Origin: Corynebacterium uterequi
GTDB taxonomy: Bacteria > Actinomycetota > Actinomycetes > Mycobacteriales > Mycobacteriaceae
DNA length: 64,000 bases
NCBI RefSeq assembly: GCF_001021065.1
Contig: NZ_CP011546.1
Location: 62,001-126,000, forward strand
Direction of reading: 5' to 3'
The stretch's first letter is position 1; each line of letters begins with the position of its first letter. Positions 8,914 through 16,441 of this stretch are shown here, piece by piece. Made by a program: the position numbers and the translations under genes. The notes beneath the pieces are model-generated. The model had not been told where the DNA came from. It ran no database searches and saw nothing but the letters and a program-made list of their open reading frames with translations.

Positions 8914-9963
8914 TTACGAAAAAGGGTTTTCGCGGTAAAGCTCACGCAGTGCCAACCCATCGGGACCGGAGATTGCCGGGATCCCATCGCGGCCTGAACT
9001 CAAGGGTCCGGTCAGCGAAGCCGCAGTACCGTGGGACAAAATGTGCTCCTTCGGCGTGAGCTCCCGGATGGCTACGCCGGCGACGGCGTCGGGGTGCTCG
9101 GTGATGAGATCCGAGTACGTCAGCGGGTCGTGCTGGCCGTTATCGCCCACGAGGACCCAGCGAATCTGCGGAAACTCGATGATGAGATTGCGCAGCTGCA
9201 CCTTTTTGTGGGTGGTGCCGGAGCGGAATAACCCCGTCGGAGTGGGGCCCCAGTCGGTGAGCAGCAGCGGACCGCGGGGCAGTTTGTGCTCGTCGATAAA
9301 GCGCACGAGCGTGTCGTAGGTGTTCCACGCCCCCGTGGACAGGTAAAAAACCGGCGCCGTCGGGTGCTCGCGGAGGAGCTCGTCATAAAACTCCTTCATC
9401 CCCGTCACCGGTTGGCGGGCGCTGGTACGCCGCACCCACGAGTTGTACGCGGCGTGCGCGGCGCGCGGCAGGTTAGTGACCATAATCGTGTCGTCCACGT
9501 CGGAGACGATGCCGATGCTCTCCTCCGGGGACACGATGACCACCTCAGCCACCGCGTCGTCGGCGCCCTCCGCGCTCACGGTGACCTCGTGCCACCCCGG
9601 CTCTAGGCCGTGATCGGGCACCAAGATGTCGAAGTAGCCGTTCGAGTTAGTGTGGGTTTCCACGACCTGCTCGCCGACGCGCACCTGCACCGGGTGGTTG
9701 CCGACCTGGATGGTGAAGAACTGCCGGTAGCCGCGCTGCGCCTCGTAGGCCACCGTGCGTACCTGCCCGGTGGCGGTACGGGACTCATCGGGGTCGTGCT
9801 CGGGGTCGCCCATGAGGACCCGGCCAATGACGTGGAGGCGGTTCGGCGAACCGTAGCCGCAGTACGTATGGATTTCGGGAACCCATCCGGCGGCCTTCTT
9901 GCGGCGAACCCCCAAGCTGTTAATTGCGTGTTCTGTATGTCGGACGATGTCGGAAAAACCCAT
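8914..9963 (-). CDS. App1-like (DUF2183) phosphatidate phosphatase family protein
   Basis: HAD-superfamily phosphatase of 349 residues related to the catalytic domain of yeast App1. An N-terminal beta-rich region (about 30-140, with GRVLMGDP and GYFDI) precedes the catalytic core, where DVDDT at about residue 154 supplies the nucleophile and acid/base aspartates, FYLSTGAWNTYD gives the second motif, and VLVGDNGQHDP near 280 the metal-binding end. The likely substrate class is phosphatidic acid or another phosphoester; bacterial members are largely untested. The adjacent regulator gene starts upstream on the same strand and ends 4 bp before this start, so the two may be co-transcribed. Confidence 0.82.
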   Translation of the reverse strand: MGFSDIVRHTEHAINSLGVRRKKAAGWVPEIHTYCGYGSPNRLHVIGRVLMGDPEHDPDESRTATGQVRTVAYEAQRGYRQFFTIQVGNHPVQVRVGEQVVETHTNSNGYFDILVPDHGLEPGWHEVTVSAEGADDAVAEVVIVSPEESIGIVSDVDDTIMVTNLPRAAHAAYNSWVRRTSARQPVTGMKEFYDELLREHPTAPVFYLSTGAWNTYDTLVRFIDEHKLPRGPLLLTDWGPTPTGLFRSGTTHKKVQLRNLIIEFPQIRWVLVGDNGQHDPLTYSDLITEHPDAVAGVAIRELTPKEHILSHGTAASLTGPLSSGRDGIPAISGPDGLALRELYRENPFS

Positions 9964-9967
9964 GCAT

Positions 9968-11056
9968 TTAAGGATACGTGGGAATAAGGTGGAGCGGATC
10001 CTGTAAAACGCGCTCCAGGGCGACGGCGCGGGCGATGGCCAGCACGATCTCTCGGTGGGTGGGGATCAGGCGCAGTTCGACGTCGTCGTCGCCGCTGCCG
10101 AGCTGCGAGCGCACGGTACGCGCGAAGATCCCCGGGGCGTGCGGATCCTCCAGGAAGGCCGACCCGGCGACGACGACCGTCGAGGGCCGCTGCTCGGCGA
10201 TGAACTCCGCGGCGAGCTCGCCCAGCGCCTGGGCGCGGCGGTCGAGCAGCGCCCGGGAGGCGTCGGTGTGCTGCGCAACAAGTTCCGCGAGGCTGCGCGC
10301 CGTGGTCCCGGTGAGCAGGCCGTACGTGGGCAGGATGGAGTCCTCGTCGAGGGTGACGTCGAGCTGGCGCACTCCCGATCCCGTGGACACTGCGGCGCCG
10401 ATGGAATCGTCCGCGAAGAAGGCCATCGTCGTGGTGGGGGCGTCGGCGAAGGTGACGTTGGTGTTCTGTAGCTCCGAGCCTAAGATCGCGGGCACGGCGG
10501 CCGCCACCGTCACCGGTACAGAGAACTGATAACGCAGTCGGGAGGCGATGTCGACGTCGCGCCAGCCGAGCGACGGCGCGTTGATAACCCCGGAATCGGT
10601 GACGTGCCCAGGGAAGGTGAAGCCCACGGACGTAAGCTGCCGGGCCAGGCCGGTGGTGAGCCGGTGCAGCCCGGCGATGTAGTGCTCAATGCCGTCGTCG
10701 TCGGTCATCCGGGCGGCCGGCAGGTTGAGGTCCAGTTTGCGCAGCGTGCGGCCGAAGGAATCGAAGAGCGCGATGTAGGTGGAATGGGTGCCGACGGCGA
10801 TACCCGCGTGCATCGACGACGTGTCGCAGATTTGCAGCGGGATGGTGGGCCGGCCCCGCCCCTGAGAGCGGGTGAGGTCGCTGCGTTGGCGGATGAGTCC
10901 GGCCTGAAGCAGTGCCGTGACCGCGCGGGTGACCGTCGGCTGGGACAGCCCGGAGAGCTCCATGAGCTCGGCGCGCGTCATGAGCGGCTGGTGGCGCATG
11001 AGGTACAGGCACTTAGCCGCGGGTGTGGTCGGCAGGGCGAACGCGGGACCATACAT
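9968..11056 (-). CDS. ROK-family transcriptional regulator
   Basis: A 362-residue DNA-binding protein with an N-terminal winged helix-turn-helix (LMTRAELMELSGLSQPTVTRAVTALL-type segment, residues ~28-50) and a C-terminal ROK sugar-kinase fold. The kinase ATP and zinc motifs are weak: no clear cysteine-rich zinc loop is visible, so it is probably a sensor rather than a kinase. ROK regulators usually repress sugar genes and are released by a sugar or sugar phosphate. It follows an MFS gene by 35 bp and precedes the App1-like gene by 4 bp. A near-consensus -10 lies seven bases before its ATG, suggesting a leaderless transcript. Confidence 0.85.
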   Translation of the reverse strand: MYGPAFALPTTPAAKCLYLMRHQPLMTRAELMELSGLSQPTVTRAVTALLQAGLIRQRSDLTRSQGRGRPTIPLQICDTSSMHAGIAVGTHSTYIALFDSFGRTLRKLDLNLPAARMTDDDGIEHYIAGLHRLTTGLARQLTSVGFTFPGHVTDSGVINAPSLGWRDVDIASRLRYQFSVPVTVAAAVPAILGSELQNTNVTFADAPTTTMAFFADDSIGAAVSTGSGVRQLDVTLDEDSILPTYGLLTGTTARSLAELVAQHTDASRALLDRRAQALGELAAEFIAEQRPSTVVVAGSAFLEDPHAPGIFARTVRSQLGSGDDDVELRLIPTHREIVLAIARAVALERVLQDPLHLIPTYP

Positions 11057-11063
11057 GAGCGTC

Positions 11064-11095
11064 AGTATAAACCATTCGTAGACAATGCGGTCTAC
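11064..11095 (-). promoter_or_regulatory. promoter with palindromic operator for the ROK regulator gene
   Basis: On the minus strand TATACT (11069-11064) sits 7 bases before the ATG, fitting a -10 of a leaderless gene. About 8 bases further upstream is the perfect inverted repeat GTAGAC-AATGCG-GTCTAC (11078-11095), placed over the -35 region and overlapping the stop of the upstream MFS gene. Autoregulation by the ROK protein is the natural inference. Confidence 0.5.
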
Positions 11096-12351
11096 AGGGG
11101 CCGGTGTGAGCTGTCTATGGGGCGGGTGTAGTGCCAGAACGACGGCAACCTACTCACCGCCCACACCGTGCCCACCACCGCCGCAACCCCGCCGACGATC
11201 GTCGTCCAACCAGCCCCACCCCACTGCGCCGCCCACCCGTGGCCCATGTCCGCCACCTGCGGCCCGCCCACGACGATGATGACGTACACGCCCTGCACCC
11301 GGCCCATCATCGACTCCGTCGCCGACTGCTGGACAATGCTGTGGCGCAGCGCCGCCGAGAACATATCGGCCGCCCCCGCAGCCACCAGCATCGCAATGAC
11401 CACCACCGGCCACCCGGCGAGCACACCGACGCCGGCCAGCGCGATCGTCGCACCCCACGCCACAATCGCGTACACCACCGCCCGGCCCTGCGCCGCCACC
11501 CGGGACAACCAGCCCGAAAACAGCCCCCCGAGCACCGCCCCCACCGCGATGGCGGAATAGAGCAGGGAGAGCATCATCGACGACCCGCCGAAGTGCACGT
11601 CCGCCATCTCCGGGTACAACGCCCGCGGCATGCCGAACACCATCGCGATAAGGTCCAGGCCCATCGCCGCCAGCAGGATCGGCTGCGTCAGCAGGTAGCT
11701 CAGCCCGGAGGCGATGCTGCGCAACCCCGCCCGCTGCGCGTGCCCACCAACCGGCGGCAGCGACGGCAGCGCCACGACGGCCAGCAAGGTGGGCAGCAGC
11801 AGGGCCGCGTCGATGGCGTACAACCACTGAAACCCCGTCACCGGGATCAACGCCCCGGCCACGAGGGGGCCGATAATCGCCCCGCCCTGCATGAGGATCA
11901 TGTTGAGGCTCGTCGCCGCCGGCAGCTGCTCGAAGGGAACGAGCTGCCGGACCACCGCCGTGCGCGTCGGCTGATTCACCGCGAAGAACGCCTGCTGCAG
12001 GGCGTAGATCCCCAGTAGCCACCACACCGACGCCGCCCCCGAGGCCGTCACCGTCCAGAAGGCCGCTGCCGCCGCGATCATCCCCACCGTCGTGACCATG
12101 AGCACGGACCGCTTGTCGAATGCGTCCGCGATGGACCCGCCGTAGAGCCCGAAGATCACCAGCGGGACCACCCCAAACATGCCGGTCAGGCCCACGTAGC
12201 CGGAGGACTGCGTCAGCGCGTAGATCTGCGCCGGCACCGCCACCACCGAGATCTGGGCCCCCAGCTGGGTGAGGATGTTCGCCGACCACAGGCGCCGAAA
12301 CGCCGGGACCTTGAGCGGCCGAGTATCTGCCAGCGCGTCGCGAAACCCCAT
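11092..12351 (-). CDS. MFS transporter (EntS-like, MFS_3 type exporter)
   Basis: A 12-segment MFS protein, 419 residues from the ATG at 12351. The start of the first domain (FRRLWSANILTQLGAQISVVAVPAQIYALT) and the loop GSIADAFDKRSVL are typical of the MFS_3 group that includes enterobactin exporter EntS and macrolide exporters. A longer GTG start at 12387 would overlap the upstream ATPase gene, so I prefer the ATG, which lies 11 bp after that gene. Substrate unknown; likely efflux in the cytoplasmic membrane. The following ROK regulator lies 35 bp downstream on the same strand. Confidence 0.83.
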   Translation of the reverse strand: MGFRDALADTRPLKVPAFRRLWSANILTQLGAQISVVAVPAQIYALTQSSGYVGLTGMFGVVPLVIFGLYGGSIADAFDKRSVLMVTTVGMIAAAAAFWTVTASGAASVWWLLGIYALQQAFFAVNQPTRTAVVRQLVPFEQLPAATSLNMILMQGGAIIGPLVAGALIPVTGFQWLYAIDAALLLPTLLAVVALPSLPPVGGHAQRAGLRSIASGLSYLLTQPILLAAMGLDLIAMVFGMPRALYPEMADVHFGGSSMMLSLLYSAIAVGAVLGGLFSGWLSRVAAQGRAVVYAIVAWGATIALAGVGVLAGWPVVVIAMLVAAGAADMFSAALRHSIVQQSATESMMGRVQGVYVIIVVGGPQVADMGHGWAAQWGGAGWTTIVGGVAAVVGTVWAVSRLPSFWHYTRPIDSSHRPL

Positions 12352-12362
12352 GCCCGTGAAGG

Positions 12363-13313
12363 CTACCCGCTGGCGTGGCGATGCCACGACCCGAAATCGT
12401 CCGCCACCAGCGCCGCCAGCTCCAGGTAGGCCTGGTACGTCGGGGCGGTCATGCGCTCAAGATCCACCACCGAGCCCTCCGAAAGGTGCTGGTCGAAGGG
12501 GATCGCCTGCTGCGCGCGGGTCCGCGACTGGAAGAAACTCATGAGCCACCCGACGTCGATGGGCGTCTGCCCGGGCCGCGCCGAAGACACCACCACTACC
12601 GCGTTGGACGCCAGCTCCTCGTAGCCGTGCAGCGACAACCAATCCAGCGTCGCCGAAGCAGACTGGGCGCCGTCGAGCGCCGGCGAGGTCACCAACACCA
12701 ACGTGTTGGCCAACGCCAGCACCCCCGACATCGCCGAGTGCATCAGCCCCGTCCCGCAGTCCGTGAGGATGATGTTGTAGTGATGCTGCAGGATGTCGAT
12801 GGTGCGGCGGTAGTCCCGCTCCGAGAATGCCTCGCTGGCGGCCGGGTCGCGTTCGGAACCAATGACCTCCAGCCGCGACGGCGCCTGCGTCGTGTACGCC
12901 CTCACCTGCGGGTAGCGGGAGGTATCCGTCGCCGCCAGCAGGTCCCGCACCGTCGCCTCGCTCGTGGCGCCCGCGCGCTGGGCGAGGGTGCCGAAGTCCG
13001 GGTTCGCGTCAACGGCGATGACCCGGTCCCCGCGGACGTGCGCGAACACGGCCCCCAGCGCCAGCGTGGTGGTGGTTTTTCCCACCCCGCCCTTGAGACT
13101 CATCACGGCGATGCGGTAGTCGCCCCGAAGCGGTTGCCGCACCCGCTCCAGCAGTGCCGAACGTGCCCTGACCTGTGGCGAGTCGCCCGGATTAAGCCGA
13201 CCTCCCGTCGCCCGGTGCAGCGCCCGGCGCCACCCAGACTGCGGCGCTGGGCGCACCGGCCGGATGATGGTGGACTGGTCCAACGCCGATTGCTCGGCAT
13301 ACACGTGTGACAT
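12363..13313 (-). CDS. MinD/ParA-family P-loop ATPase (EspI-like)
   Basis: A 316-residue ATPase with an N-terminal basic, proline-containing stretch (~1-65) and a deviant Walker A motif SLKGGVGKTTTT at about residue 73, followed by IAVDANPD and ILTDCGTG. This architecture, an extended N-terminus before a MinD-like domain with the segment DYRIAVMSLKGG, resembles mycobacterial EspI-type proteins linked to type VII secretion, although no such genes are visible here. There is no parB-like partner, so chromosome partitioning is unlikely. It is the first gene of a minus-strand unit with the MFS gene 11 bp away. Confidence 0.8.
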   Translation of the reverse strand: MSHVYAEQSALDQSTIIRPVRPAPQSGWRRALHRATGGRLNPGDSPQVRARSALLERVRQPLRGDYRIAVMSLKGGVGKTTTTLALGAVFAHVRGDRVIAVDANPDFGTLAQRAGATSEATVRDLLAATDTSRYPQVRAYTTQAPSRLEVIGSERDPAASEAFSERDYRRTIDILQHHYNIILTDCGTGLMHSAMSGVLALANTLVLVTSPALDGAQSASATLDWLSLHGYEELASNAVVVVSSARPGQTPIDVGWLMSFFQSRTRAQQAIPFDQHLSEGSVVDLERMTAPTYQAYLELAALVADDFGSWHRHASG

Positions 13314-13419
13314 GAGATATTCCCCCTGAATAAACCTCTAAGACTCCAGCCTAATCTGACCGACTCCTCGCCGCGATTTAAGTGGAGGCGCCTGCCGTGG
13401 CCCGTTAAGATCGGTCGCT

Positions 13420-15120
13420 ATGAGTTCTGAGTTTTCCGCCTCTGACGGCCCGGCGGTGCAGCCGGAGCCCACGGAGGGCGGCCGAGCGCCCTCCCTCATC
13501 GACGCCACCTGCGAGGGCTTCGTCTACGACCTGGCCGCGTTGACCCCCTCCAGCGCCACCGCGTGGGGCATCGAGGGGTACGACGATCAGCTTGAGGACT
13601 TCTCGCCCGCCTACTTCGACGCCGTCGCCGAACGCATCCGCGACATGATCGCCGACGTCGACGCCCTCAACGACGGCACGGACGACTCCGACGACGAAGA
13701 CGACTTCGACGAGGTCGACCACGTCACCGCCGCAATCCTCCTCGACCGCCTGGGCGTCGAGGTGGACCTGCACCACCGAGGCGAGTTCCTCGGCCAGCTC
13801 AACAACCTGTCCTCCCCGGTGCAGACCATCCGGGACACCCTCGTGCAGATGCCGAAGGACACCCCCGAGCAGCGCGATAACCTGCGTCGACGCCTGTCCC
13901 TCGTCGCCACCTCCCTCGCCGGCTACCGGGAGTCCCTGCTTCAGGCGGCGTCGCACGGCAGGATCGCCGCCCACCGGCAGATCGACGTCGTCATCGACCA
14001 ATGCGAGACGCTGGCCGCCGCCGGCTCCCTCCTGGAGGACCTCGGGCTGGACCCCGACTCCAACGAGGTGGAGTCCGCCAAGGCCGCCTTCGCGGAGTTC
14101 GCCGACTGGCTCTCCACCGAGCTGGCCGGCAACGCGCCGCACGACGACGCCGTCGGCCGCGAACGCTACGAGCTGTTCTCCCACTACTTCGTCGGCGACC
14201 AAGTGGACCTCGACGAGGCCTACGAGTGGGGGCTGGAGCACCTGAGGGACATCGTCGAGCAGCAGGAGCACATCGCCGCCGAGCTCTACGGCCCCGACTG
14301 CGGCGTGCGGGCCGCCTACCGCAAGCTCAACAGCGAAGAGCGCTACACCATCCACGGCACCGACGCCCTCGTCGAGTGGATGCAGGCCACCGCCGACAGC
14401 ACCATCGAGGCGCTGGGCGCCACCGAATTCCACATCCCCGAACAGCTGCGCAGCTTGCGCGCCCGCATTGACCCGGCCGGCACCGGCGGTATCTTCTACA
14501 CCCCGCCCACCGACGGCTTCACCCGCCCCGGCCAGATGTGGTGGTCCGTCCCCGCAGGTCAGGACGTGTTCCACACCTGGCAGGAACTGACGACGGTCTT
14601 CCACGAGGGCGTGCCCGGCCACCACCTCCAACTCGGCCAGGCCATGCTCGAACCCGACCTCAACCTGTGGCGTCGGCTCGCCTGCTGGAACTCCGGCCAC
14701 GGCGAAGGCTGGGCGCTCTACGCCGAGTCCCTCATGGACGAACTCGGCTACTTCGACGACCCCGGCATGCGCATGGGCTACCTGGACTCCCAGCGGCTGC
14801 GGGCCGCCCGCGTCGTCCTTGATATCGGCGTCCACCTGGGCAAGAAGGTCCCGGAGGGCAACGGGGTGTGGGACGGCTCCTACGCCAAGAGCTTCCTGCG
14901 CGATAACTCCGCCATGGACGAGGCGAATCTCGCCTTCGAGATCGACCGCTACCTCGGCTGGCCGGGCCAGGCCCCCTCCTACGCGCTGGGCCAGCGACTG
15001 TGGCGCGAGACCCGCGACGCCGCCCTCGCCCAGGGTCAGACCGCCCGCGAGTTCCACGCCAAGGCGCTATCGCTGGGCAGCGTCCCCATGTCGATCCTGC
15101 GCTCGGAGGTACTCGGCTAG
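13420..15120 (+). CDS. DUF885 family zinc metallopeptidase
   Basis: A 566-residue soluble protein of the DUF885 family (gluzincin-like peptidases). The zinc site HEGVPGHH lies at about residues 395-402 and the third ligand/acidic segment GEGWALYAESLMDELG at about 428-443; YLDSQRLRAARVVLDIGVH follows. No signal peptide is seen, so it probably acts inside the cell, presumably on peptides. The N-terminal part (~80-100) contains an acidic run rich in Asp. Its stop overlaps the next gene's GTG by one base. Confidence 0.87.
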   Translation: MSSEFSASDGPAVQPEPTEGGRAPSLIDATCEGFVYDLAALTPSSATAWGIEGYDDQLEDFSPAYFDAVAERIRDMIADVDALNDGTDDSDDEDDFDEVDHVTAAILLDRLGVEVDLHHRGEFLGQLNNLSSPVQTIRDTLVQMPKDTPEQRDNLRRRLSLVATSLAGYRESLLQAASHGRIAAHRQIDVVIDQCETLAAAGSLLEDLGLDPDSNEVESAKAAFAEFADWLSTELAGNAPHDDAVGRERYELFSHYFVGDQVDLDEAYEWGLEHLRDIVEQQEHIAAELYGPDCGVRAAYRKLNSEERYTIHGTDALVEWMQATADSTIEALGATEFHIPEQLRSLRARIDPAGTGGIFYTPPTDGFTRPGQMWWSVPAGQDVFHTWQELTTVFHEGVPGHHLQLGQAMLEPDLNLWRRLACWNSGHGEGWALYAESLMDELGYFDDPGMRMGYLDSQRLRAARVVLDIGVHLGKKVPEGNGVWDGSYAKSFLRDNSAMDEANLAFEIDRYLGWPGQAPSYALGQRLWRETRDAALAQGQTAREFHAKALSLGSVPMSILRSEVLG

Positions 15121-15425
15121 TGGCCCGCTACCTCCTCGCCGCCTTGGGCCGCCCCTCGCAGGCCGCGCAGCCGCCCGCCGCGTTCGACGCCGAGTTGGCC
15201 GCGTCGGGCCGGCTTATCGTCGCCGCCGGCCTGGCGTCGCCCGACGACGCGGTCACCGTCACCCCCGAGGGGCAGCTCGGTGACGGCCCGGCGCAGCCGG
15301 CGGGACCTCACGTCCGGCGGTTCGGCATCGTCGACGTCGACAACCGCTCCGCCGCCGAGGCTCTGGCCGTCCGCGCCGCCAGCGCGTGCGGTTGCTCCGT
15401 GGAGCTGCGGCTACTGAAGGACTAG
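15120..15425 (+). CDS. YCII/DGPF-related small protein
   Basis: A 101-residue protein read from the GTG at 15120, which overlaps the preceding stop codon by one base. The segment FDAELAASGRLIVAAGLASPDDAVTVTP corresponds to the YCII/DGPF fold (a small ferredoxin-like domain found alone or beside sigma factors), including the LGDGP stretch that resembles the DGPF box. Function unknown; translational coupling to the DUF885 peptidase suggests joint expression. An upstream in-frame extension lies inside the peptidase gene and is not supported. Confidence 0.65.
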   Translation: MARYLLAALGRPSQAAQPPAAFDAELAASGRLIVAAGLASPDDAVTVTPEGQLGDGPAQPAGPHVRRFGIVDVDNRSAAEALAVRAASACGCSVELRLLKD

Positions 15426-16441
15426 CCAGGCCGGCGCAAGATCCGCGGCAGCCACGCGGCGATCATGAGCACCGCGATCAGCCTGATGAGCTGTATCACT
15501 ACCACGCCCGGGCCAGCTCCGCCTTCCGCGCCGAGCGCCAACACGGTTTCCAACGCGCCGGGCGTGGTGGCCAGGTACGCCTCGAAGTAGCTCATGCCCA
15601 ACCACGCCGTGAGCACCCCCGCCGTCGCGGCGCAGGCCGCCATGACCGCCGCGATAAACGCGACGATGGCGGGAAGGTGGCGGGCGAAGGAGCGAAGCGC
15701 CGAGACGGACAGCGCCCCGCCACACACCCACCCAATGGTGACGAAGGCGGCGGTGCGCAGCGGCGCCGGCGGGGCCAAGGAGACGTCGAAGGCGGCCGAC
15801 GCCGCCACCGTCAGCAGCAGCGGCGCGAACACGCTCGGCACCGGGATCCGGAGGCACCGGCCCACCGGGTCGCCGAGGACGACAATGAGCGCCAGGATCA
15901 CCAGGGCCCACCACGGCTGCGCCGCGGCCTCCGCCGTCGCGGCCGACGTCGGCGTCGCCAGCAGTGCCGCGGCCAACGGCAGCGTCACCGACACCACGAG
16001 CAGGCGCAGGTACTGTCCGAGGACCACGAATCGGACGTCGGCCTTGAGCTCCGTGGCGATGGCAGGCATGACGCTAGCGCCGCCGGCCAGCATGGACAGC
16101 ACGGCGCTGGGCAGGGAGATATCCCGGTGCCAGCGGTGCAGCAGGTGCCCGCCCGCCAGGCCAATACCCACGGTCACCGCGGCGACGAACAGGCCCGCTG
16201 GCAGCAGCGGGAGAAACTGCGACGCCTCGACGCGCACGAGCGGCAACGCCGCGATGACGCCGATGACCGCCCGGCACAGCCGGTACACGTGCTCGTTGAC
16301 CACCAGCTCCCGACCGGTGGCGGAGGCGACCACGCCGGCGCCGAGGATGCCTGCCAGGATCCACTCCGCCGGAACCGCCAGCGCGGTGAGGATCAACCCG
16401 GCGGCGACGGTGAGCACCCCGGCGAGCGCCCAGCGCGTCAC
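15422..16441 (-). CDS. AbrB-family membrane protein
   Basis: A 339-residue protein with about nine or ten hydrophobic segments forming two similar halves, each with a glycine-rich pair such as LPSAVLSMLAGGASVMPAIATEL and the later YLATTPGALETVLALGAEG. This is the duplicated AbrB-type membrane family, often annotated as putative ammonia monooxygenase but with no proven function; it is unrelated to the AbrB regulator. The GTG at 16441 is preferred: GGAGG lies eight bases upstream and the codon overlaps the HrpB stop in a GTGA unit. The end overlaps the convergent YCII-like gene by 4 bp. Confidence 0.8.
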   Translation of the reverse strand: MTRWALAGVLTVAAGLILTALAVPAEWILAGILGAGVVASATGRELVVNEHVYRLCRAVIGVIAALPLVRVEASQFLPLLPAGLFVAAVTVGIGLAGGHLLHRWHRDISLPSAVLSMLAGGASVMPAIATELKADVRFVVLGQYLRLLVVSVTLPLAAALLATPTSAATAEAAAQPWWALVILALIVVLGDPVGRCLRIPVPSVFAPLLLTVAASAAFDVSLAPPAPLRTAAFVTIGWVCGGALSVSALRSFARHLPAIVAFIAAVMAACAATAGVLTAWLGMSYFEAYLATTPGALETVLALGAEGGAGPGVVVIQLIRLIAVLMIAAWLPRILRRPG

